This document shows positions 57,222 to 63,507 of a stretch of DNA of 63,507 nucleotides, in pieces. Under the pieces are notes generated by a model. That model had not been told where the DNA came from. It saw only the letters and a list, made by a program, of their open reading frames with translations, and did no database searches. Position 1 is the first letter of the stretch. Every line of letters starts with the position of its first letter. Source of the stretch: Rhizobium sp. C4 (GTDB lineage Bacteria; Pseudomonadota; Alphaproteobacteria; Rhizobiales; Rhizobiaceae); contig NZ_JAJNCX010000019.1 of assembly GCF_021026315.1 (NCBI RefSeq), positions 1-63,507 on the forward strand, written 5' to 3'. The position numbers and the translations under genes were made by a program.

Positions 57222-57256
57222 CAAGGCCGGCGAAACCGTGAGGCTCGCCGGCCTTG
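57222..57256 (-). other. Perfect 12-bp stem-loop after rpsO (possible pnp control element)
   Basis: CAAGGCCGGCGA (57222-57233) pairs with TCGCCGGCCTTG (57245-57256), 11-base loop, just downstream of the rpsO stop. There is no U-tract. In enterobacteria a stem-loop between rpsO and pnp is the RNase III site for pnp autoregulation; this element has a comparable position. Confidence 0.55.
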
Positions 57257-57263
57257 CAACATA

Positions 57264-57533
57264 TTAGCGGCGGATGCCCAGCGAACCAATCAGCTTGGTG
57301 TAGCGGGCTTCGTCCTTCTTCTTGAGGTAATCAAGAAGCGAGCGGCGGCTGGAAACCATCGTCAGGAGGCCACGGCGGGAATGGTTATCCTTCTTGTGGT
57401 CCTTGAAATGGTCCGTCAGGTTGTTGATGCGTTCCGTCAGGATGGCAACCTGGACTTCCGGAGAGCCGGTGTCGCCTTCGAACGTTGCATATTCCTTGAT
57501 GAGGGCCGTCTTGCGCTCAGCAGTGATCGACAT
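57264..57533 (-). CDS. rpsO: 30S ribosomal protein S15
   Basis: Primary binder of the 16S central domain. The 89-residue protein is canonical: [62 protein letters not shown] and the C-terminal [12 protein letters not shown]. Start ATG 57533. In other Rhizobiaceae it usually follows truB directly; here a 3.6-kb block of transport genes separates them. Downstream is the stem-loop at 57222 and then pnp. Confidence 0.98.
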   Translation of the reverse strand: MSITAERKTALIKEYATFEGDTGSPEVQVAILTERINNLTDHFKDHKKDNHSRRGLLTMVSSRRSLLDYLKKKDEARYTKLIGSLGIRR

Positions 57534-57705
57534 CGTGTGATCCTTTCATATTAAGGAGTAATCGGACGCCACAAGCCGGGATGTCGTCCAGCTTCGGCCA
57601 TGAGGCTTTCGGGCAATTTGCCCAAAGCTGGCTGCGCTATACAGGAAAGCGCTGCGAAAGGGAAGAGGCGGCTTGGCCGCGCAACCTGCGGGGCCTAGCG
57701 CCCCT

Positions 57706-58941
57706 TTATTCGAGCGGCCTGCGCGCCCGGCCGACCAGCGCGAAGCAGGCCATGCCGAGCAGGCCGAGCGCGGCATTGAGGAAGAGCGAGACCGGAATGC
57801 CGAGCCGCTCCATGCCAAGCGCAAAGACGGCGGGTGCGGCAGCGCTCGCCACCAGCCGCGCCGCAGTCATCCGCCCCGCAATCGCGCCATAGCCTTGCGA
57901 CCCGAAGAGATGAAGCGGCACGGAGCCTTGCGCGATGCTGCCGATGCCGGAACCGAGACCGACGCAGAGTGCGAAGACGACGGCTCCGACAAGATTGCCA
58001 TCGGTGATCGCCAGCAGGATACCGCCCAGCGCGATCAGCGCCGAAGACAGCATGGCAAGCCCGGTGGGCGGCAGGCGCTCGCCGAAGATCATGTTCACAA
58101 GCCGGCTCGCCACCTGCGCCGGACCGAAGAGCGCGCTGACCGTAACCGCGGCGACGCCGAGCCCCAGGGCGCCCAGCATCGGCACCATGTGAATGAGGAT
58201 CGACGAGAGCGAGAAGCCCGAGAGTGCAAAGGCAATGGAAACGACGATCATCGCGCGCCGGCGCTCCTGCGGCGCGAGCACGCCGAGGACGGGCGGATGG
58301 GTCGCGGCGCCGGAAACAGGCTCGGCCTGTCCCGAGCCGCGCCGCGCCAGCAGGAGATGCACGGGCAGGCAGAGGACAAGGTTCAATCCGGCAAAGATCA
58401 GATAGATCTCGCGCCAGGTAAAATGCGCCGCAAGCGTGGTGGTGATCGGCCAGAACACACTCGACGCAAAGCCCGCAATCAGCGTGAGATAGGTGATGTT
58501 GCGCGTCGCATTCTGCGGCGCATGCTCGACCAGCGAGGCAAAGGCCGCCTGATAGGTGACCAGACCGCTGGCCACCTGGATCGCAATGACGGCGGCAATG
58601 AAGAACCACACCGCCGGCGACCAGGCGCAGGCAAGAAGCAGGCCCGCGCACAGCGCCGAGCCCAGCACCATCATGCGCGCCGCGCCAAACCGGTCCATCC
58701 AGCCACCCATGAAGGGTGCCGCCAGCCCGCCGCCCAGAAGGGCTGCCGAGAACGTCCCGAATACCGACTCGCGGCTCAGCCCGACATCCTGCGCCATCCC
58801 CGGCGCCAGAATGCTGAAACTGTAATAGAGCGTCCCGTAGCCGACGATCTGCGTCAGCCCGAGCGCCGCGACGATGGCAAGGGAATGGCGGGCGTGAGGT
58901 CTGGACACGGCAGGGCTCTTCGATGCGGACACGACCGGCAT
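57706..58941 (-). CDS. MFS transporter
   Basis: Twelve-helix major facilitator superfamily protein. The 411-residue product starts with a soluble stretch (MPVVSASKSPAVSRPHARHS), then ALGLTQIVGYGTLYYSFSIL, and shows the loop 2-3 motif GGWMDRFGAARMMVLGS and a second-half counterpart GERLPPTGLAMLSSAL. The substrate is unknown; the LTQIVGYGTLYYSF start recalls transporters of the oxalate/formate antiporter-like or YbfB-like groups. Start ATG 58941. It lies between rpsO and the DUF3311-symporter pair, divergent from the latter. Confidence 0.88.
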   Translation of the reverse strand: MPVVSASKSPAVSRPHARHSLAIVAALGLTQIVGYGTLYYSFSILAPGMAQDVGLSRESVFGTFSAALLGGGLAAPFMGGWMDRFGAARMMVLGSALCAGLLLACAWSPAVWFFIAAVIAIQVASGLVTYQAAFASLVEHAPQNATRNITYLTLIAGFASSVFWPITTTLAAHFTWREIYLIFAGLNLVLCLPVHLLLARRGSGQAEPVSGAATHPPVLGVLAPQERRRAMIVVSIAFALSGFSLSSILIHMVPMLGALGLGVAAVTVSALFGPAQVASRLVNMIFGERLPPTGLAMLSSALIALGGILLAITDGNLVGAVVFALCVGLGSGIGSIAQGSVPLHLFGSQGYGAIAGRMTAARLVASAAAPAVFALGMERLGIPVSLFLNAALGLLGMACFALVGRARRPLE

Positions 58942-59354
58942 CAGACAATTCCGGAGAAGACGCGAAGCAGTTTCTCGTTCGGAACAGAATACCGGCAGAA
59001 GGACAGAATGTTTCAGGCGACTTTCTAACTGATCGAGAACGCTTTAGCGGCAGCACCGACCGCTGTCAGCAGAAATCGGGTCCGCGGGAATAAAGGGTGC
59101 AGAATCAGCCGCCTCCGGCCGAAACCTTTCCAAAGTTTAATGTAACTCGCTTGAAAGAAAGCTAAGGCCGGCTTACTGATAATTTTGCTTTTTGATAAGT
59201 TTTCAGATCATCGAAATGCTATCCGGCCGGGGGGCGGATTGCGGGCCAGGTCACCTCATTGCCTTTGCCCATAGCCCCTCCCCGGCAATCCCATCGCATG
59301 CGCTCCGCCCCAGGACGGAAGACATGCTGTCCCGTTCAACATGGAGGAGAGACC
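58942..59354. other. Intergenic region between the MFS gene and DUF3311 gene
   Basis: 413 bp between divergent genes; it must carry both promoters. An AT-rich stretch near 59175-59205 is the likeliest promoter area. I recognise no sigma-54 motif and no strong palindrome. No gene with a convincing ribosome-binding site is seen. Confidence 0.4.
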
Positions 59355-59531
59355 TTGCGTTACATTCTTCTGCTTATTCCCTGCGTCGCCTCCGTCGCGA
59401 CGTGGCTCTACAACATATCCGAGCCGATGCTTTTCGGCATTCCGTTCTTCTACTGGTTCCTGATGCTGCTCATCCCGGTGTCGTCCATTTTCATCTGGCT
59501 TGCCGCCAGAACCGGTGGAGATGAACTGTGA
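59355..59531 (+). CDS. DUF3311 small membrane protein (symporter partner)
   Basis: A 58-residue protein with two hydrophobic helices (YILLLIPCVASVATWLYN; FFYWFLMLLIPVSSIFIWLA), matching the DUF3311 family, which is almost always encoded immediately before a sodium:solute symporter and is probably its accessory subunit. It starts at TTG 59355 with an excellent GGAGGAGA site six to seven bases upstream; longer in-frame starts upstream are not hydrophobic or conserved. Its stop overlaps the symporter GTG start (GTGA), implying coupled synthesis. Confidence 0.85.
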   Translation: MRYILLLIPCVASVATWLYNISEPMLFGIPFFYWFLMLLIPVSSIFIWLAARTGGDEL

Positions 59532-61054
59532 ACGGGATCAATGTCACGGCAACCGCCGTCTTCATCTTCTTCTTCGCCCTCGTCACCATTCTCGGCTTCG
59601 TCGCCGCGCGCTGGAAGGCGGGCGACCTGAACGAGCTGCATGAATGGGGCCTCGGCGGCCGCCGCTTCGGCTCGTGGATCACCTGGTTCCTGCTCGGCGG
59701 CGACCTTTACACCGCCTATACCGTGATTGCGGTTCCGGCGGTCGTCTATGCAATCGGCGCCTACGGCTTCTTCGCCGTGCCCTACACGATCCTGATCTAT
59801 CCCTTCATCTTCCTGACGATGCCCCGTCTGTGGAATGCGACGCACAAGCGCGGCTATCTGACGGGCGCCGACTTCGTCTATGGCGCCTATGGCAACAAAT
59901 GGCTGGAAGGCATGGTGGCGCTGACCGGCATCATCGCCACCATGCCCTATATCGCGCTGCAGCTCGTCGGGATGGAAAAGGTCATCCAGGCACTCGGCTT
60001 CCCGCATGAGGGCATGGCCGGCCATCTGCCGCTGACCATCGCCTTCCTGATCCTCGCCGTCTACACCTATCGCAGCGGCTTGCGCGCGCCGGCCATGATC
60101 GCCTTCGTCAAGGACATCATGATCTATATCTTCGTGATTGCGGCGGTCATCATCATCCCGGCCAAGCTTGGCGGCTATGGTGCGATCTTCGACAGCGCGC
60201 AGAAGGATTTCTCGGCACAGCTTGCGACCAATCCCAATGTTGCCCGCGGCATCCTGCTCGCGCCCTCGCAGATCTGGCCCTTCGTGACCCTCGCCATCGG
60301 CTCGGCCATGGCGCTGTTCATGTATCCGCATTCGCTGACCGGCGTGCTTTCGGCCTCCGGCCCGAAGGCGATCCGTCACAACGCGATCTCGCTGCCCGCC
60401 TATTCGCTGGTTCTGGCGCTGATCGCCATGCTCGGCTACATGGCGCATGCCGCCGGCATCAAGGTGGACAACCCGCAGGACGCCGTCCCGCAGCTCTTCC
60501 TTGCCATGTTCCCGAGCTGGTTCGTCGGCTTCACCTTTGCAGCGATCGCCATCGGCGCACTGGTGCCGGCAGCCGTCATGTCGATCGGTGCGGCCAACAC
60601 CTTCACCCGCAACCTGTGGCGCCCCTTCATCAATGAGAACATGTCGCCGTCTCAGGAATCGGCTCTCGCGAAGCTCATGTCGCTCGTGGTCAAGATCGGC
60701 GCGCTGATCGTGATCATCTTCCTGCCGACGCAGTTCGCACTCGACCTGCAGCTGCTCGGCGGCGTCTGGATGATCCAGATCTTCCCGGCGATCATCTTCG
60801 GGCTCTACACCCGCTGGTACAAGGGCGGCGCGCTGCTGGCCGGCCTGATCGTCGGTCTGGCGCTCGGCACCTACCTCTCCTATGGACCCGCGTCATGGGT
60901 GCCGGTCTCCAAGGCCTTCCTCGGCATTCCGCTCTATAACGGTCTGACGGCCGTGATCGCCAACGTGATCGTCGCCACCCTGCTCTCCTTCGTCCTGCCG
61001 GCCAACAAGTCGGACGAACTGACGGAAGCAGATTTCCGCGACGCCAGGGCCTGA
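59528..61054 (+). CDS. mctP: Sodium:solute symporter, MctP-like monocarboxylate transporter
   Basis: Thirteen-helix SSS-family transporter. The 508-residue protein has the family start VTILGFVAARWKAGDLNELHEWGLGGRRFG, the sodium-site region AIAIGALVPAAVMSIGAANTFTRN and the C-terminal part of monocarboxylate permeases such as rhizobial MctP (lactate, pyruvate, alanine). It starts at GTG 59528, overlapping the DUF3311 stop. A strong terminator follows. MctP specificity is inferred from the DUF3311 partner and overall resemblance. Confidence 0.88.
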   Translation: MNGINVTATAVFIFFFALVTILGFVAARWKAGDLNELHEWGLGGRRFGSWITWFLLGGDLYTAYTVIAVPAVVYAIGAYGFFAVPYTILIYPFIFLTMPRLWNATHKRGYLTGADFVYGAYGNKWLEGMVALTGIIATMPYIALQLVGMEKVIQALGFPHEGMAGHLPLTIAFLILAVYTYRSGLRAPAMIAFVKDIMIYIFVIAAVIIIPAKLGGYGAIFDSAQKDFSAQLATNPNVARGILLAPSQIWPFVTLAIGSAMALFMYPHSLTGVLSASGPKAIRHNAISLPAYSLVLALIAMLGYMAHAAGIKVDNPQDAVPQLFLAMFPSWFVGFTFAAIAIGALVPAAVMSIGAANTFTRNLWRPFINENMSPSQESALAKLMSLVVKIGALIVIIFLPTQFALDLQLLGGVWMIQIFPAIIFGLYTRWYKGGALLAGLIVGLALGTYLSYGPASWVPVSKAFLGIPLYNGLTAVIANVIVATLLSFVLPANKSDELTEADFRDARA

Positions 61055-61078
61055 CATACTCAGATCCCTGAAACGACA

Positions 61079-61114
61079 GAGGCTGCCGCAAGCGATTGCG
61101 GCAGCCTCTTTTTT
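61079..61114 (+). terminator. Rho-independent terminator of mctP
   Basis: GAGGCTGCCGCAA (61079-61091) and TTGCGGCAGCCTC (61096-61108) form a perfect 13-bp stem with a GCGA loop, followed by TTTTTT. It also separates mctP from the convergent truB. Confidence 0.95.
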
Positions 61115-61140
61115 GTCTCGTATTGCCTGCCGGCTGAGGA

Positions 61141-62073
61141 TCAGCCGAAAACGCGCTTAGGCCGGAACTCGCCCTCTTCCACCGAACCGATGGCCACGAG
61201 CTCGCCCGAAATGGTGGTCGCATAGGCCTCGGGCGTCGGCAGCGGCGCATCGCGGCCGCGCAGGATCACCGCATTGCCGGCCCGCAGGCGACGAACCTGA
61301 TCGTCGCTGACGCGCACCTGCGGCAGGCTTGTGAGGGCCTCGACCGGTGCGATCAGGAAGGCGTCGAGCGCTGCAAACCGCTCATCCGCATCTTCGATCT
61401 CTTCCAGCGCCACCAGCTTTTCCAGCGGCACCAGACGCTCCTCGCCAAAGGGCGCAACCAGCGTGCGGCGGAGACCCGCAATATGGCCATAGCAGCCGAG
61501 ATCGCGGCCCATGTCGCGGGCCAGCGAGCGGACATAGGTCCCCTTGCCGCACTCAACCTCGAAATGCGCCTGATCCGTGTCGGCCTTGAGCAGCGTCAGG
61601 CGGTGGATTTCCACCTCGCGGGCCGGGATATCGACCGTCTCGCCCTCGCGCGCCATGTCATAGGCGCGCTCGCCGGCAATCTTGATCGCCGAAAACTGCG
61701 GCGGAACCTGTTCGATCACGCCGGTATATTTCGGCAGCAGCGCGCGGATGTCTTCCTCGGTCGGACGCTTATCGGAGGTCTGGGTCGGCTCGCCTTCCAG
61801 ATCGTCGGTGTTGCGCTCCTCGCCCCAGGCGACGGTGAATTCATAGATCTTGCGGCCATCCATGACGTAAGGCACGGTCTTGGTGGCGTCACCAAGCGCA
61901 ATCGGCAGCATGCCGGAGGCCAGCGGATCGAGCGTGCCGGCATGGCCGGCCTTCTGCGCCTTGAAGAGCCATTTCACCTTGGAAACGGCTTCCGTGGAGC
62001 CGAAATCGAACGGCTTGTCGAGCACGAGCCAGCCGGAGATCGGGCGACCCTTGGGTTTACGCGGTTTGGACAT
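61141..62073 (-). CDS. truB: tRNA pseudouridine(55) synthase
   Basis: Makes pseudouridine 55 in the T-loop of tRNAs. The 310-residue protein has the catalytic Asp in [18 protein letters not shown], the N-terminal [17 protein letters not shown], the TruB-specific [18 protein letters not shown] and the thumb region [17 protein letters not shown], with a C-terminal PUA-like part ([15 protein letters not shown]). Start ATG 62073. rbfA lies 6 bp upstream on the same strand. Confidence 0.97.
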   Translation of the reverse strand: MSKPRKPKGRPISGWLVLDKPFDFGSTEAVSKVKWLFKAQKAGHAGTLDPLASGMLPIALGDATKTVPYVMDGRKIYEFTVAWGEERNTDDLEGEPTQTSDKRPTEEDIRALLPKYTGVIEQVPPQFSAIKIAGERAYDMAREGETVDIPAREVEIHRLTLLKADTDQAHFEVECGKGTYVRSLARDMGRDLGCYGHIAGLRRTLVAPFGEERLVPLEKLVALEEIEDADERFAALDAFLIAPVEALTSLPQVRVSDDQVRRLRAGNAVILRGRDAPLPTPEAYATTISGELVAIGSVEEGEFRPKRVFG

Positions 62074-62079
62074 GTCTGC

Positions 62080-62484
62080 TTATTCTTCTGTCTTGTCTTC
62101 ATCGAGATCGCGGGCGACTTCCGGCGAGCGGAGCAATTCGTCGATCTTCTTGTAATTGTCGAAGCTGGTATCGTCGCGGAAGCGCAGCTCGGGCATGTAT
62201 TTCAGCTGGCGAAGCGCCGGGCCAAGGCGGCCACGGATGAACTTGGCATTGCGGTTCAGCGCCGCAACCGTCTCGTCATGATCGGTGGCGCCCAGCGGCG
62301 TCACGAAGGCGGTCGCGACCTTGAGGTCGGACGACATGCGCACTTCCGAGATCGAGATCACGGTCTTCTCGATCAGCGCATCGCGGACATCGCCGCGCTG
62401 AAGCACCTGCGTGATGGCGGCGCGGACCTGCTCGCCGACACGCAGCATGCGCTGCGAGGGAGCCGATGAAGTCGGTTTTTTCAT
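62080..62484 (-). CDS. rbfA: Ribosome-binding factor A
   Basis: KH-fold factor for late 30S assembly and cold adaptation. The 134-residue protein begins [20 protein letters not shown], with IRAAI-type helix ([15 protein letters not shown]), the [17 protein letters not shown] strand pair and [24 protein letters not shown], all typical of RbfA. The C-terminal tail is acidic. infB, the usual upstream partner, is not in the window; a YcxB-like gene lies there instead. Confidence 0.96.
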   Translation of the reverse strand: MKKPTSSAPSQRMLRVGEQVRAAITQVLQRGDVRDALIEKTVISISEVRMSSDLKVATAFVTPLGATDHDETVAALNRNAKFIRGRLGPALRQLKYMPELRFRDDTSFDNYKKIDELLRSPEVARDLDEDKTEE

Positions 62485-62567
62485 TTTTCTTTCTGTCTGT
62501 ATGTTCTGGCGGCCGCTTTGATGCGGCTAGTTCGGGGTTCGAACCCGGCGGATTTCAAAGAGGCGTC

Positions 62568-63218
62568 TCAATGCCTCGTTTCGCCCGCAAGGTCAAGTGG
62601 CGGAGCTGCGCTCACGGGAGGCGCCTCGCGACCGCCTTTCTTTGCCTGCTTCCACAGATCGACGATCTCGCGGCCGCGCACCTCAAACTCCTTGCGATCC
62701 TTGAAGGCGCGGGCCGGAATGGAAAACAGCGCATCATCGCGGAAGAAGCTGATCGCGGCCTTCTCCAGCTGCACGTCGCGAAAGGCGGGCCAGCTGCAAT
62801 AGGTGAACACGCCGCCCGTGCTCGTCTCCATGCCGCGCTCGTAGATATCGACATCGATCATGACGTTTTCGGCAAGCGAGGCGATCAGACGCTTGCGCCG
62901 CCCCCGCCGCACGATCTCGCGCTGGATGACGGCACCCGCACCGATCGCCAGCATCACGGGAAGCATTTCGAACGCCACGACCTGGATCGTCGGCAGCGTG
63001 TCGATGCCGAAATAGGGGGCCAGCACGAATTGCCGGAAGGCCTCGATGCCGACACCGCAGACCACGCCGAAAATGACAGCGCCAATGAGATAGGGAACGG
63101 GCTTGCGCCGCGATCGCGATTGCAGGAAGAGCCGACCGGCGCGCAGCATCACGTCCGCATGCTCGTTTGGCAGGCGCTTGAAACTCAGTTGCGTGATGCG
63201 TGCGCCAAACGGATTCAT
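62568..63218 (-). CDS. YcxB-like membrane protein of unknown function
   Basis: A 216-residue protein with two membrane helices (KPVPYLIGAVIFGVVCGVG; VVAFEMLPVMLAIGAGAVI, about residues 39-92) followed by a soluble domain with the YcxB pattern: the strand-rich ENVMIDVDIYERGMETSTGG, FTYCSWPAFRDVQLEKAAISFF, DDALFSIPARAFKDRKEFEVR. YcxB-type proteins have no established function. Start ATG 63218. It is 83 bp upstream of rbfA on the same strand, where infB would often be expected, although a larger distance to infB cannot be excluded. Confidence 0.75.
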   Translation of the reverse strand: MNPFGARITQLSFKRLPNEHADVMLRAGRLFLQSRSRRKPVPYLIGAVIFGVVCGVGIEAFRQFVLAPYFGIDTLPTIQVVAFEMLPVMLAIGAGAVIQREIVRRGRRKRLIASLAENVMIDVDIYERGMETSTGGVFTYCSWPAFRDVQLEKAAISFFRDDALFSIPARAFKDRKEFEVRGREIVDLWKQAKKGGREAPPVSAAPPLDLAGETRH

Positions 63219-63344
63219 GTCTTCCTTCCGGTCTTTCGTCAGCCTTTATAGCCTGCTTCGCGTGGCGGCAGAAACGCGATTGCACACTATTGCGTTTCCG
63301 GCGAAAACGGAATCGCCTGAAACGCTCTACCTATTTGTTTTTAT

Positions 63345-63388
63345 GCAATTCCGGACGGAAAACCGGTTCCCACTTTTCCTGCAATTGC
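63345..63388. repeat. Dispersed palindromic repeat near the window end
   Basis: GCAATTCC ... GCAATTGC ends and the core AAACCGGTTCCCACTTTT match the element at 57161-57210. Bases 63389-63507 hold no gene that I can support. Confidence 0.65.
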
Positions 63389-63507
63389 TTGTCTTATGAT
63401 TTTCTGGCTTCTTCGTGAGATAAAGAAGCGCCGGAGAGGACGGCCATCCTTCTCCGGCGATGGGGGATGGATCGTGAAATGCGAGGCCGCCATTCTTGCG
63501 AATGCCG

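Noticed and set aside
57695-59056. A second long minus-strand frame overlapping the MFS gene
   Set aside because: The other frame (57706-58941) has twelve hydrophobic helices and MFS motifs; this one does not.
62530-62565. GGGGTTCGAACCCGG, resembling a tRNA T-arm between rbfA and the YcxB-like gene
   Set aside because: The stem register does not fit a T-arm properly and no acceptor or anticodon arm is present. Most likely a chance palindrome.

Overview
The window is chromosomal DNA of a GC-rich alphaproteobacterium, almost certainly a member of the Rhizobiaceae or a close relative. The evidence is the gene neighbourhoods (acnA next to ccmABCDG; ffh - chorismate mutase - rpsP - rimM - trmD - rplS - leuC; irr-fabA-fabB-fabI; dnaK-dnaJ), the Irr regulator, and many copies of rhizobial-type intergenic palindromic repeats (RIME-like). 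I see no insertion sequence, prophage, CRISPR array or replication origin. The one small patch of foreign-looking DNA is a low-GC DUF3800 gene at about 6.6-7.5 kb.

Layout. 1-449: repeats and the acnA terminator. 450-6563: aconitase (minus), divergent from the cytochrome c maturation genes ccmA, ccmB, ccmC, ccmD and ccmG/dsbE; two repeat elements sit between ccmA and ccmB. 6.6-13.2 kb: DUF3800 gene, septation protein A, ftsY, mtaB, dapF and a metallo-beta-lactamase-fold hydrolase, the last five on minus. 13.4-15.5 kb: an MHYT-GGDEF-EAL cyclic-di-GMP protein. 15.5-16.3 kb: a VapBC toxin-antitoxin pair with a clear promoter/operator. 16.5-20.8 kb: ffh, chorismate mutase, rpsP, a small HTH-like gene on minus, rimM and trmD. 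20.8-23.1 kb: a TauE/SafE exporter and an NCS1 nucleobase transporter. 23.4-29.1 kb: rplS, a GT90 glycosyltransferase, an NTF2-like secreted protein, an amino-acid ABC binding protein plus permease, and leuC. 29.3-35.8 kb: a leucine/isovalerate catabolic operon (TetR regulator, ivd, mccB, mccA, HMG-CoA lyase). 35.9-45.6 kb: dnaJ, dnaK, PBP1A, an M20 dipeptidase, a MarR regulator, a cluster of hairpins read here as two tandem small RNAs, an SLT lipoprotein and an acidic FYDLN-type protein. 45.7-48.2 kb: tRNA-Ala(GGC), a tiny membrane protein, a TadG-like VWA protein and a TRIC-family channel. 48.3-51.9 kb: irr divergent from fabA-fabB-fabI. 52.0-57.5 kb: an orphan LuxR-type HTH protein, an AraC regulator, an RsmC-type methyltransferase, pnp and rpsO. 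57.7-63.2 kb: an MFS transporter, a DUF3311 + SSS symporter pair (mctP-like), truB, rbfA and a YcxB-like membrane protein.

Most genes are core housekeeping: translation, secretion, chaperones, fatty acid and amino acid metabolism. The two observations I value most are: (1) five hairpins at 43.86-44.25 kb that, read on the minus strand, all expose C-rich (CCCCC/CCUCC-like) loops, form two terminator-ended units and have similar promoter-like sequences, suggesting a tandem pair of alphaproteobacterial anti-Shine-Dalgarno small RNAs; and (2) the same dispersed palindromic repeat that fills intergenic space has also entered coding sequences in frame, twice in ftsY and as an inverted pair in mccA, adding related peptides built on a SPLEGEM core. 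All function calls rest on reading the sequence and recalling families; no database search was run.
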